Assembly (NCBI GenBank): GCA_040289115.1
Contig: PSKS01000058.1
Coordinates: 1-15,353 of the forward strand
Direction of reading: 5' to 3'
DNA: 15,353 nucleotides
DNA from: JAUQQI01 sp040289115
GTDB lineage: Bacteria > Chloroflexota > Dehalococcoidia > JAUQQI01
The translations under genes and the position numbers were made by a program. Below the pieces are notes generated by a model. The model was not told the DNA's origin, did no database searches, and was given only the letters and a program-made list of their open reading frames with translations. Shown in pieces: positions 1-7,702 of this stretch (position 1 is the first letter of the stretch; every line of letters starts with the position of its first letter).

Positions 1-434
1 CGCTCGACCCCATTGGTAATGTACCAGAAAAGCTCGCCGTCGGTCCGGCTTAAAACCGGCTCGGCGGTAAGGTCCGCCGGCAGGGGCTTCTGGGCGGCCC
101 GGAAGTAGGCGGCAACGATCCCATTACCCTTGCCCTGGTCTCCGTGGCAGGCGACGCAGTTGACGGCGAATAGCTGACGTCCCTGGTCGATGGTCTGCTG
201 GGTCCGGGGTAGGGGGTTGGTCAGGTTCCGGGCCTGCTCCAGGGTGTAGTCCACCTCCCGGCCGGTTATGGGGACCGCCCCCGGCGGCGGGCTCAGCCGG
301 GGTGGCTCCTGCTGCTTAAAGCTCCACTGGTAGTGCATCTCGTTAAAGATGTCCAGGGGGTAGCTGCCTGGCAGGCAGGCCGAGGCGAGCAGGGCCAGGG
401 GTATCAGGCTGAGAAGAAGCCGGGCCCGGCGCAT
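1..434 (-). CDS. actE: ActE, lipoprotein monohaem cytochrome c of alternative complex III (3' end outside the window)
   Basis: This is the exported c-type cytochrome subunit of ACIII, which carries electrons at the outer face of the membrane. The first 144 codons are present; the rest lies beyond position 1. The start is the ATG at 434, preceded by a GGGGGAG ribosome binding site and one base after the actD stop. A positively charged start, a hydrophobic segment (residues 6-19) and a lipobox-like LASAC with Cys20 indicate a lipoprotein signal. The stretch after it (YPLDIFNEMHYQ, then PPPGAVPITGRE) resembles the segment of ActE ahead of the haem domain. One haem site, CVACH, lies at residues 93-97. 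The axial methionine should lie in the missing part. The family and the gene order agree, so the call is firm. Confidence 0.88.
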   Translation of the reverse strand, partial: MRRARLLLSLIPLALLASACLPGSYPLDIFNEMHYQWSFKQQEPPRLSPPPGAVPITGREVDYTLEQARNLTNPLPRTQQTIDQGRQLFAVNCVACHGDQGKGNGIVAAYFRAAQKPLPADLTAEPVLSRTDGELFWYITNGVE

Positions 435-435
435 T

Positions 436-969
436 TTAACTCCCCCTTGGCGGCCCGGCGATGACGTCAGCAGCGCCGGCGTCCCGCATGACCCGCTCCA
501 CCACCGGCACCCTGTCCGAGGTCGTCGAAACTATTACGCCCACGTAGCCCTCGCTTATGCGGGGGTCGTAAAGCCCTGCCCCGAAGGCCGGAAGCCGCGA
601 CTCAAAAAGAATCCCCAGGATGGTAAAGAGGATCGCCCCCAGCATCGTCCCCTCGTACATAACGATGAGCATGGCCGGGATGGCGATGATCGGCTTGCCG
701 TGGGTGACGAGGGGGTAGGCCATCTGGGTTCCGATGGTGAGGAGCAGTCCCACCGAAAAGCCGCAGAGGGCCCCGGCGATGGGGAAGATGTAGAGCCGGT
801 GGGCCACCGGCTTTTCCCCGAAGGCCCCTTCCGGGTAGGGCGAGCTGGTCAGGACGTCGAAGTCGTCGGGGGTTATTCCGGCCTTCTCTTCCAGCTGGTC
901 CAGGGCCTCGGCGGCGGCATCAGCCGAAGTGAAGAGTCCGAACAGACTCTGCCGTTGCGCAACAGCCAT
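436..969 (-). CDS. actD: ActD, DUF3341 membrane subunit of alternative complex III
   Basis: A 177-residue protein with a soluble N-terminal part of about 60 residues (FGLFTSADAAAEALDQLE), two hydrophobic helices (about residues 62-84 and 94-120) and a C-terminal soluble tail ending in a ferredoxin-like region (GYVGVIVSTTSDRVPVVERVM). This is the usual layout of ActD, a structural membrane subunit without known cofactors. I chose the ATG at 969 because GAGGTGG sits 5 bases upstream; the in-frame GTG at 978 lies inside that ribosome binding site. It begins 10 bases after the stop of the ActC-like gene and ends one base before actE, so all three are co-transcribed. Its position between an NrfD protein and a lipoprotein cytochrome is diagnostic for ACIII. 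Confidence 0.9.
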   Translation of the reverse strand: MAVAQRQSLFGLFTSADAAAEALDQLEEKAGITPDDFDVLTSSPYPEGAFGEKPVAHRLYIFPIAGALCGFSVGLLLTIGTQMAYPLVTHGKPIIAIPAMLIVMYEGTMLGAILFTILGILFESRLPAFGAGLYDPRISEGYVGVIVSTTSDRVPVVERVMRDAGAADVIAGPPRGS

Positions 970-979
970 CTTTACCACC

Positions 980-2350
980 TCACTCGCGGATTACTCCAGG
1001 TACCGTCACCTTGCCCACCTTGATCTCGGCGGCAAAGACCTGGCTCTCCTTCTGCTCGTAAATGGGGATGATGGGGAAGACCTTGGCAAACAGAAACACT
1101 CCGAGGGCCACCAGCCCGAAGGAGCCGATGACCAGGCCCCACTCGGGCAGCTGGGGCTGGTAGACGCTCCAGCTGAACTGCAGGGTCTGCTTGTACTGCA
1201 TGGCCGGGACGATGAGAATATACCGCTCCAGCCACATCCCGATGTTTATCAAAATCGACGTCAAAAACATCATCGTCACGCTGCGGCGCACCGACCGCAT
1301 CATCAGCAGGGGCACGGGCAGAATGTAGGCCGTAAGCAGGAAGATAACGAACAAGGCGCTGAAGGGCCACTCGAAGACCCTGGCCTGCCAGATCTGAACC
1401 TCGGTGTCTTCCCGGGCGTAGAGGCCGAAGATAAAGTCCAGCAGGAAGAAGTAGAACCAGGCGTTGCCCACCACCAGAAGCAGCCGGCCCAGGGCATCGA
1501 AATGGTCCGGCCGGATGTAGTTATGCAGTTTAAACATAAACCGAAGGATGGCCATGAGGGTTGCCACGGCCGCGACCCCCGACCAGACGGCCCCGATTAC
1601 GAAGTAGGGGGCGAAGACGGTGGAGTGCCAGCCTGGGACCAGGGCCATGGCGAAGTCGAAGGACACGATGCTATGGACCGAGACGAAGACGGGCAGGATC
1701 AGGCCTGAAAGGAGGATTCCGGCCAGGGTCTGGAGCCGCCACTGCCGGGGATTCCCCCGCCACCCCAGGGCGAGGATGCCGTAGAAGGTTCGTCGCCAGC
1801 CGGTGCTCCGGTCCCGGGCCACGGCCAGGTCGGGGATAAGGACCGAGTAGATAAAAAGACTACTTCCCGTCAGATAGGTGAAGATGGCGCTTGGGTCCCA
1901 GATAAGGGGGGAGCGGACGTTGGGCCAGATGCCTCGGAAGAAGTCGTAGGGGAAGACCCAGTAAATTACCCGCCAGAACCGCCCCACGTGGACGGCGGGG
2001 TGGAGGGCAGCGGTGGCCAGGGCAAACACGGTTAAGACCTCGGCCGCCCGGGTCACCGGCCGGCGCCACTCGGCCTGGGTAAGCCGCAAGATCGCCGAGA
2101 TCATCACCCCGGCGTGGCTTATCCCGACCCAGAACACGAAGTTGGTGATCTCAAAGGCCCACATCACCGGCCAGTTTTCGCCCCACACCCCCACCCCGGT
2201 GGATATAAGGTAAACCACCGCGATAAACCCGGCCCCGAAGACCAGCCCCAGCAGCAGAAGCACACCCCAGAACCAGATGGGGGTGTGTAGGACGAAATCC
2301 AAAAGGTCCCGGTTAATCTGCCGGTCGGATAAGACAGGTCGCTCTTGCAT
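980..2350 (-). CDS. actC: ActC-like NrfD/PsrC-family membrane subunit, probable quinol-oxidising subunit of ACIII
   Basis: A 456-residue polytopic membrane protein of the NrfD family, with about ten helices. In this family ActC carries the quinol site next to the Fe-S subunit. Features matching ActC are WVGISHAGVMISAIL (residues 74-88), HPAVHVGR with His117 and His121, the following YW-x-FPY segment, RSPLIWD with Asp152, and FDFA...PGWHST further on. The His and Asp agree with the residues I recall as lining the menaquinol pocket of ActC; this was not checked by alignment. The ATG at 2350 follows the stop of the other NrfD gene by 6 bases, with GGAG 9 bases upstream. It is immediately followed by actD. 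Compared with its neighbour at 2357-3721 it keeps the polar quinol-site residues, so it is the better candidate for the catalytic subunit. Confidence 0.88.
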   Translation of the reverse strand: MQERPVLSDRQINRDLLDFVLHTPIWFWGVLLLLGLVFGAGFIAVVYLISTGVGVWGENWPVMWAFEITNFVFWVGISHAGVMISAILRLTQAEWRRPVTRAAEVLTVFALATAALHPAVHVGRFWRVIYWVFPYDFFRGIWPNVRSPLIWDPSAIFTYLTGSSLFIYSVLIPDLAVARDRSTGWRRTFYGILALGWRGNPRQWRLQTLAGILLSGLILPVFVSVHSIVSFDFAMALVPGWHSTVFAPYFVIGAVWSGVAAVATLMAILRFMFKLHNYIRPDHFDALGRLLLVVGNAWFYFFLLDFIFGLYAREDTEVQIWQARVFEWPFSALFVIFLLTAYILPVPLLMMRSVRRSVTMMFLTSILINIGMWLERYILIVPAMQYKQTLQFSWSVYQPQLPEWGLVIGSFGLVALGVFLFAKVFPIIPIYEQKESQVFAAEIKVGKVTVPGVIRE

Positions 2351-2356
2351 GGCCCC

Positions 2357-3721
2357 TTACTCCGGTTTGGCAACTACGGCGGCCTCCGTCCGCAGGTACG
2401 GAATCGCCCGGGAGAAGATGAGGGCCTGGCGCACCTCCCAGAGGGCGAGCACCGGTACCAGCCGGACGGCCAGCAGGTAAACCAGAACCGCGCCCGAAAT
2501 CGCCCCCGCCAGGATCATAAGGTCCACCACGTCGGGGACATACGGGCCCGGAATCGTCTCGAGCATGTGCTCGAATACGTTCTCCACCGAGAAGGCGGCG
2601 CTGTAAAGCCGGATGCGGTCGAGGAGAAGCCCGAAGAGGATACTTAATGCCACCACCACATTCCAGCGGATGCTGCGCCGGACGGGGAAGATTAACAGCA
2701 TGATGAAGGGTATAAGCCAGACGAAGAGAAACTCCACGATAAAGAGCCCCAGATACGGCCCCCAGTAAAGGATAGTGAGCACGGCAATCTCCCGGGGCGT
2801 CCGCCCGTACCATAAGGTGAGAAACTCGGCGAAGTGAAAGTACATCCAGAGGAGGGTAAGGGCCAGCATCAGCTTAGACACGCCCCAGAAGGGGTCAACG
2901 CTGATATACGCCTCCAGCCGGCCGAAGCGCCGGACCAGGGCCATAACCAGGATGGCGGTGGCGCACCCGGCCTGGAGGCCGTCGATCCCGTGCAGGGCCG
3001 GGAAGATGGCCGAGTGCCAGCCCGGAACCTGGCTCATGGCAAAGTCCGTGGCAAAGACGGTGTGGGCCCCCACGTAGGCCATCAGGTAAAAGGCGCTCAG
3101 CAACGTCATCCCCTTTTCCAGGACCCGCCACTGCCTGGTCGTTCCTGGCCAAGCCCTCGCCCCCTTTAGGTCCCCCTCCAGGGCCTTTAACATTGCCCGG
3201 TCGGGCCGGGCCGAAAGAAACACCAGCCCGAGGCCCGCCAGAAAGAGGGCCCCCAAAATCACCAGGTTCCAGACTAGGGGGACTCCCAGGGGCGAATTAA
3301 AGTAAAGGCTCGGCCGGCCGAAAGTTGGGGGCAGGGCCAGGGCAGCCGGGATGACCATCAGTACCGATACGAGGCCGGCCAGGGAGCACATCTCCAGGGC
3401 CCGGGCCACCGGGCGCCGCCAGTGGCCCTTGGCCAGCCGCCCGGCCACGGCCACAACCGGGGCCGCCTGGAAGGTCGAAAGGATGAAAGCAATGGCCGCC
3501 CCGAAGTAGGCCCAGCGCTCCCGGTGCTCGAAGCCGCCCGAAAGGCGCAAGATAAAGCCCGCCACGCCGATCAGGAAAAGGAGCCCGAAGAAGGCTACCG
3601 CCAGGCCGTAGGCCCCGCCCGGGCGCATGAGCCGCTGGCCGTCGGCCACTACCTGGGCTGGCGGCACCGTAATAACGTGTGGGCGGTAGTGGTGTACGGC
3701 CCTATGCGTGTTCCTCGGCAT
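2357..3721 (-). CDS. Divergent NrfD-family membrane subunit (second NrfD, ActF-like?) of the ACIII cluster
   Basis: A 454-residue polytopic membrane protein related to NrfD, with about ten hydrophobic helices and a 35-residue hydrophilic N-terminus rich in histidine. The shared core includes DFAMSQVPGWHSAIF (residues 226-240) and the later DPFWGVSKLMLALTLLWMY segment, also seen in ActC and ActF. Where the ActC-like neighbour has HVGR and IWD, this protein reads TFGR (Thr133) and VWN (Asn152), and the loop between is shorter, so the quinol-site residues appear lost. ACIII normally has two NrfD subunits, ActC and ActF, with ActF encoded after ActE. Here the second one comes before actC. It could be a displaced ActF or an extra paralogue; the region after actE is not in the window. 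The start overlaps the end of the Fe-S gene by 20 bases; AAGGTGG lies 6 bases upstream of the ATG, so translation is probably coupled. Confidence 0.8.
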   Translation of the reverse strand: MPRNTHRAVHHYRPHVITVPPAQVVADGQRLMRPGGAYGLAVAFFGLLFLIGVAGFILRLSGGFEHRERWAYFGAAIAFILSTFQAAPVVAVAGRLAKGHWRRPVARALEMCSLAGLVSVLMVIPAALALPPTFGRPSLYFNSPLGVPLVWNLVILGALFLAGLGLVFLSARPDRAMLKALEGDLKGARAWPGTTRQWRVLEKGMTLLSAFYLMAYVGAHTVFATDFAMSQVPGWHSAIFPALHGIDGLQAGCATAILVMALVRRFGRLEAYISVDPFWGVSKLMLALTLLWMYFHFAEFLTLWYGRTPREIAVLTILYWGPYLGLFIVEFLFVWLIPFIMLLIFPVRRSIRWNVVVALSILFGLLLDRIRLYSAAFSVENVFEHMLETIPGPYVPDVVDLMILAGAISGAVLVYLLAVRLVPVLALWEVRQALIFSRAIPYLRTEAAVVAKPE

Positions 3722-4424
3722 GGGGGTCCACCTTTTTAAGATAGATTACGCCCGGCTCGGTGCCCAGGGACTCCATCACCCGGTAGCGGCGCCGGTCCCG
3801 GGCCAGCTGGGCCACCCGGGTGGTGGGGTCGGCCAGGTTGCCAAAGACCAGCGCCCCGGTGGGGCACGCCTGGGCGCAGGCCGGCTGGAACTCCTGGTCC
3901 CGAAGCGCCCGGCCCTGGGCCCGGGCGGCCCGGGCCGCCCGCCGGATCCGCTGGATGCAGAAGGTGCACTTTTCCATAATGCCCCGGCCCCGAACGGTCA
4001 CGTCCGGGTTAAGGTAATTGTAATACGACTCCGGCCAGCGGGCCTCCCAGAAGTTGAAAAACCGGGCGTTATAGGGGCAGTTGTTCTGGCAGTAGCGGGT
4101 ACCCACGCACCGGTTGTAGACTTGCACGTTTAAGCCCTCGGTGTCGTGGTGGGTGGCGTAGACCGGGCAGACAGGTTCACAGGGGGCGTTGGTACACTGC
4201 TGGCAAAGCATCGGCAGAAAGCGGGCCTTAAGGTTCGGGTATTCGCTGCCTTCCCAGTAGCGCTCCACCCGAATCCACTCGAAGGCCCGCCGCTGCAGGA
4301 AGAGGTCTTCGGTGTTGATGGGCAGATTGTTTTCCGTCTGGCAGGCCACCACGCAGGCCTGACAGCCCGTGCAGCGGTCGAGGTCGACCACCATCCCCCA
4401 GCGGATCTGCTGTTGTTGGACCAT
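3702..4424 (-). CDS. actB2: ActB2, ferredoxin-like Fe-S subunit of split ActB (alternative complex III)
   Basis: A 240-residue iron-sulfur protein matching the C-terminal domain of ActB, the electron wire from quinol to the cytochromes. Cysteine groups are C18-C21-C24-C28; C74-C77-C82-C86; C106-C112-C116; C153-C156; C183-C187. In the third group the second cysteine is replaced by Thr109 (CVGTRYCQNNC), the ACIII signature for a [3Fe-4S] cluster, giving three [4Fe-4S] and one [3Fe-4S]. There is no signal peptide, so export presumably relies on the Tat signal of the partner ActB1. I chose the ATG at 4424 (GGGGAG 8 bases upstream); the frame is open further upstream, but that part overlaps actB1 and has no family resemblance. 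The gap to the actB1 stop is 26 bases. In the best-studied ACIII the two parts are one polypeptide. Confidence 0.92.
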   Translation of the reverse strand: MVQQQQIRWGMVVDLDRCTGCQACVVACQTENNLPINTEDLFLQRRAFEWIRVERYWEGSEYPNLKARFLPMLCQQCTNAPCEPVCPVYATHHDTEGLNVQVYNRCVGTRYCQNNCPYNARFFNFWEARWPESYYNYLNPDVTVRGRGIMEKCTFCIQRIRRAARAARAQGRALRDQEFQPACAQACPTGALVFGNLADPTTRVAQLARDRRRYRVMESLGTEPGVIYLKKVDPHAEEHA

Positions 4425-4450
4425 AACCGTTACTCCCCGCGTAAAGGCTC

Positions 4451-6706
4451 TTAACCCCTGGTGACCTGGACGGGCCGCTCGTGCTCGAAGCCAAAGGGCG
4501 GCACTGCCCCCTCGAACTTGACCACCCGTGCCCGCCGGCCCGTCCGAACCAGCCGGACCCGGGTTGCGGCATAAGCCAACGCCCCCGAGTCCTCGTCGGT
4601 GAGGGGCGCCAGAATCCCCAAAACGTTGGCCCCGCGGCCCTGGGCGTAGCGGCCGTACTGGCGCTGGCCCCGGCCCAGGGGCACCGCGACAACCCCGGGG
4701 GGCATCCCCAGGTTGACGTAGACGGGAACTTCTATCCGGCCCACTGGCGACTCTACCGCCACCACATCCCCCTCGGCCAGGCCCAGCCGGCGAGCGGTTT
4801 CGGGCCCGACCTCGGCCCAGGTGTGCCAGACCAGGGTGGTTACCGGCTCGGGCACGGCCTGAAGCCACGGCAGGCCCGCCAGCGGCCCGCCCGAGGCCAC
4901 CCCGATGGGTTCGAAGGGGATGAGCACCAACGGGTACTCCCGGGCATCGCCCTGGAAGCGGGCCACGGGCGGCTGCGCCGGAAGGCTCGGGGGCGTCGGG
5001 ACGGCCTCCACGGCCGCGGCCGTATCCCACCAGCCGCCCCGCTGGAGCACCCCGTTCCAGAAGGCCTCGAAATCCACCGCCTGAACCGAGCCGCGGCCCG
5101 AGCGGTGGAGCTGGCGGGCCCCCTCCCGGATCGCCTCCCGCAGGTTCGGCCAGGGAAGTTCCGCCTGAAGCCGCCCGCCAACGGCGCGGGCCAGGCTTAA
5201 GAGCACGTCGAAGAACGAACGACTGTCATAGAAGGGGTTGACGATGGGCTGCTGGAAGCCGATAACCGGGTAGCTGGGGGCCGGGTCGGTCACCTCATCC
5301 CCCCAGTCCTCCAGGTAGGTGTGGGCGGGCAGAACCAGGTCGGCGTAGGCAGCCGTATCGTCCAGCAGGGTCGAGAAGCTGACGATATACCCGGCCTTGC
5401 CCAGTACTTTTTCGAACCCCAAGTATTGGAGCTGATAGACAGGATCAGCATCAAAAAGGATCAAGAGCTGGACCGGCCTGGGCCGGCCGGTATCCAGTCG
5501 GGAGCTGAGGGCTTGCCACTGGCTTACCGTTGCCGGATTCGGGGTGTAAGGAACGTCCCCGTAGGGGGGCCTGGCCACCAGCCGCACCGGCCGACCCAGG
5601 CCCACACTGCCCACCAGGTAGTTGAGGGCGTAGGCCGCCACCAAGTTGAAGGTACCGTTGGTGTGGGCCCCGGCCACCCCGCCGGCGATGGCCACCGCCG
5701 GCCGGGTCCGGCCGAAGGCCCGGGCCACCTCCCGGATCCGCTCCGGGGGAACCCCAACGGCGTCGCTGACCAGTTCGGGCCGGAACGGGTTAAAGGCTGC
5801 CGGACCGGCGCCGGCTGTCAGGGCCTGAATGGCGGCCGGATTGGCCAGGTTCTCGTTTACCAGGACGTGGGCGATGCTCAGGGCCAGGAGGCCCTCACTC
5901 CCGGGCTTTACGGCCAGCCATTCGTCGGCATTGGCGGCCGTGGTTGAGAACCTGGGGTCAACGTGAACCAGGGTGCCCCGGGTGCCGGGCCGGCCCTGGC
6001 GAAAGTCACCGTAGCCCCGGCTGTAGCGGACGGGGGAAACCCAGGTTCCCAGAAAGTCGGCCCCGAAGGAGAGGACATAATTGGCCTGCTCTAGGGCGAA
6101 ATCCACCAGGAAATCCGAGCCGAAGGCCCGCCGTTGGGCGGCCCGCACCACCGTCTGGTCGGGGGTGGCCAGCTGGAGATGGTCGGCCCCGAGGGCCCGG
6201 GCAAACCGGCGGACAATCTCCGCCCGGTAGCCGGTTAGGGGCCCCGTGATGATGACCACGGTATTTCCGGCCTGCTGGCCGACCAGGTTCTGAAGGCGCT
6301 GGGTAAGCTCCCGGAGGGCTTCATCCCAGGAGACCGACCGGAATTCGGCCCGGCCCCGCTCGCCGGTGCGGATAAGCGGCCGGGCGACCCGGTCCGGGTG
6401 GTAAAGGAGTTGGACCCCGGCCAGGCCCCGGGCGCAGAGCTTGCCCCGGTTCAAGGGGTGGTCGGGGTTGCCCTCAATCTTTTTGGCCCGGCCCTCCATT
6501 ACCCGGACGATGATGCCGCAGCCGGCCAGGCACTGCCGGCAGACGGACGCGTACCAAGCGTCGCCCCCGGCCAGGACATCCTCGGGGATGCGGACCGGAC
6601 TCTGAATCTGGAACTCCCTTTCGGGGATGCTGCAGCCGGCAAAGACGACAGCCCCGGCCGCCGAGGTGGCGGCGATTTTCATGAAGTCCCGTCGGGTAAC
6701 GCCCAT
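4451..6706 (-). CDS. actB1: ActB1, molybdopterin-oxidoreductase-like subunit of split ActB with Tat signal and N-terminal Fe-S motif
   Basis: A 751-residue member of the molybdopterin oxidoreductase superfamily, exported by Tat: RRDFMK at residues 5-10, a hydrophobic stretch, then FAGC (Cys25), possibly a lipidation site. FGADFLGTWVSPVRYSRGY (about residues 214-232) and TTAANADEWLAVKPGSEG are typical of ActB rather than formate or polysulfide enzymes. A complete C56-x2-C59-x3-C63-x27-C91 motif would hold one [4Fe-4S] cluster; as I recall, ActB of studied complexes lacks it. There are only five cysteines in all: Cys25 and these four. The region where a Mo ligand is expected (about residues 175-195) has no Cys or Sec, though Asp183 or Thr185 cannot be excluded. 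The molybdopterin dinucleotide-binding domain fills the last 150 residues. The ATG at 6706 follows the actA stop by 12 bases with a GAGAGGG site. Confidence 0.9.
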   Translation of the reverse strand: MGVTRRDFMKIAATSAAGAVVFAGCSIPEREFQIQSPVRIPEDVLAGGDAWYASVCRQCLAGCGIIVRVMEGRAKKIEGNPDHPLNRGKLCARGLAGVQLLYHPDRVARPLIRTGERGRAEFRSVSWDEALRELTQRLQNLVGQQAGNTVVIITGPLTGYRAEIVRRFARALGADHLQLATPDQTVVRAAQRRAFGSDFLVDFALEQANYVLSFGADFLGTWVSPVRYSRGYGDFRQGRPGTRGTLVHVDPRFSTTAANADEWLAVKPGSEGLLALSIAHVLVNENLANPAAIQALTAGAGPAAFNPFRPELVSDAVGVPPERIREVARAFGRTRPAVAIAGGVAGAHTNGTFNLVAAYALNYLVGSVGLGRPVRLVARPPYGDVPYTPNPATVSQWQALSSRLDTGRPRPVQLLILFDADPVYQLQYLGFEKVLGKAGYIVSFSTLLDDTAAYADLVLPAHTYLEDWGDEVTDPAPSYPVIGFQQPIVNPFYDSRSFFDVLLSLARAVGGRLQAELPWPNLREAIREGARQLHRSGRGSVQAVDFEAFWNGVLQRGGWWDTAAAVEAVPTPPSLPAQPPVARFQGDAREYPLVLIPFEPIGVASGGPLAGLPWLQAVPEPVTTLVWHTWAEVGPETARRLGLAEGDVVAVESPVGRIEVPVYVNLGMPPGVVAVPLGRGQRQYGRYAQGRGANVLGILAPLTDEDSGALAYAATRVRLVRTGRRARVVKFEGAVPPFGFEHERPVQVTRG

Positions 6707-6718
6707 CGTTAAACCCTC

Positions 6719-7273
6719 TCAGTAGTGACAGACCCCGCAGTCGGTGGGCCCGTTGTTCTCCCGGTGGCAGTTGACACAGTCGGCCATCTTGAGGGGCCGC
6801 ACCTGCTGAACCCCCTCCTTGCCCACGTTTTCGACGGCCCCATGGCAGGTGGAACAGGCAAAGCCCCGCTGGACGTGAACCGAGTGGACGAAGTGGACGT
6901 GGTCGGGCAAGCGGTGGACCCGGTTCCAGTTGATGGGCTGGTTCTGCTGCCAGTAGCTTATAAGCTTCTGGATTTCGGGCCGCTCGGTGGCCACCACCTG
7001 GTGGCAGAACATACACTGCTCCACGGCCGGCACCGTTGCCGCCGCCCCGGTGGCCACATTCCGGTGACAGAAAGTGCAGTCGAGGCGGGCGGCCTGCACG
7101 TGGACGTTGTGGGGAAAGGCGATGGGCTGGGTCACCTGGGGCCGCAGAAAGGCCGGCGGTAGGCCCGCGGCCGAAACGATCACCACCCCAAGGACGGCCA
7201 GCGGAATCAGGGCGGCAACTAGGCCCCCAGCAATCAGCCCCAATCGTAGAATCTGACGCTGCGCAAGCCTCAT
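6719..7273 (-). CDS. actA: ActA, membrane-anchored pentahaem cytochrome c of alternative complex III
   Basis: A 184-residue cytochrome with a single N-terminal membrane helix (about residues 10-37) followed by an exported multihaem domain. Five CxxCH haem sites are visible: CTFCH at 66-70, CMFCH at 87-91, CSTCH at 140-144, CVNCH at 166-170 and CGVCH at 179-183, with extra histidines (FPHNVH, VHFVHSVH) able to act as distal ligands. Five haems and one anchor helix are the usual ActA plan, and the following gene is actB1, as in other clusters. I prefer the ATG at 7273, with a GGGGG ribosome site 6 bases upstream, over the in-frame TTG at 7285, whose AAGG site is only 2 bases away. ActA receives electrons from the Fe-S subunit and passes them toward ActE or an outside acceptor. 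Confidence 0.93.
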   Translation of the reverse strand: MRLAQRQILRLGLIAGGLVAALIPLAVLGVVIVSAAGLPPAFLRPQVTQPIAFPHNVHVQAARLDCTFCHRNVATGAAATVPAVEQCMFCHQVVATERPEIQKLISYWQQNQPINWNRVHRLPDHVHFVHSVHVQRGFACSTCHGAVENVGKEGVQQVRPLKMADCVNCHRENNGPTDCGVCHY

Positions 7274-7294
7274 CTGGGCCCCCAAACCTTGGGC

Positions 7295-7603
7295 TTAGAA
7301 GACGAACTTGGGATAGAACTTGGCGATGACCCCGGGCGCAACTGTAAGGAACTGCACCAAGAAGAAAATGGCGGCCGCAAAGGCCACGGCCGCCAGGATA
7401 TAAAAGACCGGCTGGAGCCGGTGGGCCCCGGCCGAAGCTTCACCCGTGGCCGCCAGGGAGGGGATAAAACCAAAACCAATAAGGAAAGAAAAGGCGGCGA
7501 TAATGGCCAGGAGCAGGTAAATGGCCAGGTAGGTTATGGCCTGGGAAATCCCGACCCAGGTACCCGCATCAATGGAGCCCGGCTGTAAAGTCCAAGGGTC
7601 CAT
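7295..7603 (-). CDS. Small two-helix membrane protein heading the ACIII operon, function unknown
   Basis: A 102-residue protein I do not recognise. It has a hydrophilic N-terminus (MDPWTLQPGSIDAGTWVG), a hydrophobic helix at about residues 24-48, a short polar loop containing GEASAGAHR, and a second helix at about 62-83, ending in a basic aromatic tail (AKFYPKFVF). The start is the ATG at 7603 with AGGAG 5 bases upstream; the frame is open further upstream, but that part carries the promoter. It lies 21 bases before actA and is the first gene after the promoter at 7674-7702, so it is made with the complex. It could be an accessory subunit like the small extra subunits seen in ACIII structures, or an assembly factor. 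No cofactor motif is present. Confidence 0.75.
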   Translation of the reverse strand: MDPWTLQPGSIDAGTWVGISQAITYLAIYLLLAIIAAFSFLIGFGFIPSLAATGEASAGAHRLQPVFYILAAVAFAAAIFFLVQFLTVAPGVIAKFYPKFVF

Positions 7604-7673
7604 GGGCACTCCTGCCTTAAGTTTACGGCCCGCACCCTCCCCCGATGAACCGACCACCCACGGGGCCGGTAAA

Positions 7674-7702
7674 AAGATAGTGCAAATCCTCACAAATGTC
7701 AA
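7674..7702 (-). promoter_or_regulatory. Housekeeping-type promoter of the ACIII operon
   Basis: On the minus strand TTGACA (7702-7697) and TATCTT (7679-7674) are separated by exactly 17 bases; the -35 box is perfect and the -10 box matches 4 of 6. Transcription should start near 7667, giving a leader of about 64 bases before the small membrane protein gene. The -35 box contains the TGA stop codon (7701-7699) of the upstream Nudix gene. No terminator lies between the genes, so some read-through from the upstream unit is possible. Confidence 0.75.

Noticed and set aside
929..1708. Long plus-strand open frame antisense to actD/actC
   Set aside because: The GC-rich third positions of the real minus-strand genes keep antisense frames open. 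The translation is low-complexity (His, Asp, Glu, Gly rich) with no family resemblance.
4425..5030. Upstream extension of the Fe-S gene to 5030
   Set aside because: The extra residues overlap actB1 in another frame and are Gly/Arg/Pro rich. The ATG at 4424 has a ribosome site, and the ferredoxin domain begins right after it.
4481..5947. Plus-strand open frames at 4481-5200 and 5321-5947 within actB1
   Set aside because: These are antisense shadows of a clear molybdopterin-family gene and have Gly/Pro/Arg-rich compositions without motifs.
6990..7007. CCACCTGGTGG inside actA, also found at 13442-13452
   Set aside because: The actA copy is explained by coding (Val, Val, Ala, Thr codons) and the motif is short; a shared regulatory role is not supported.
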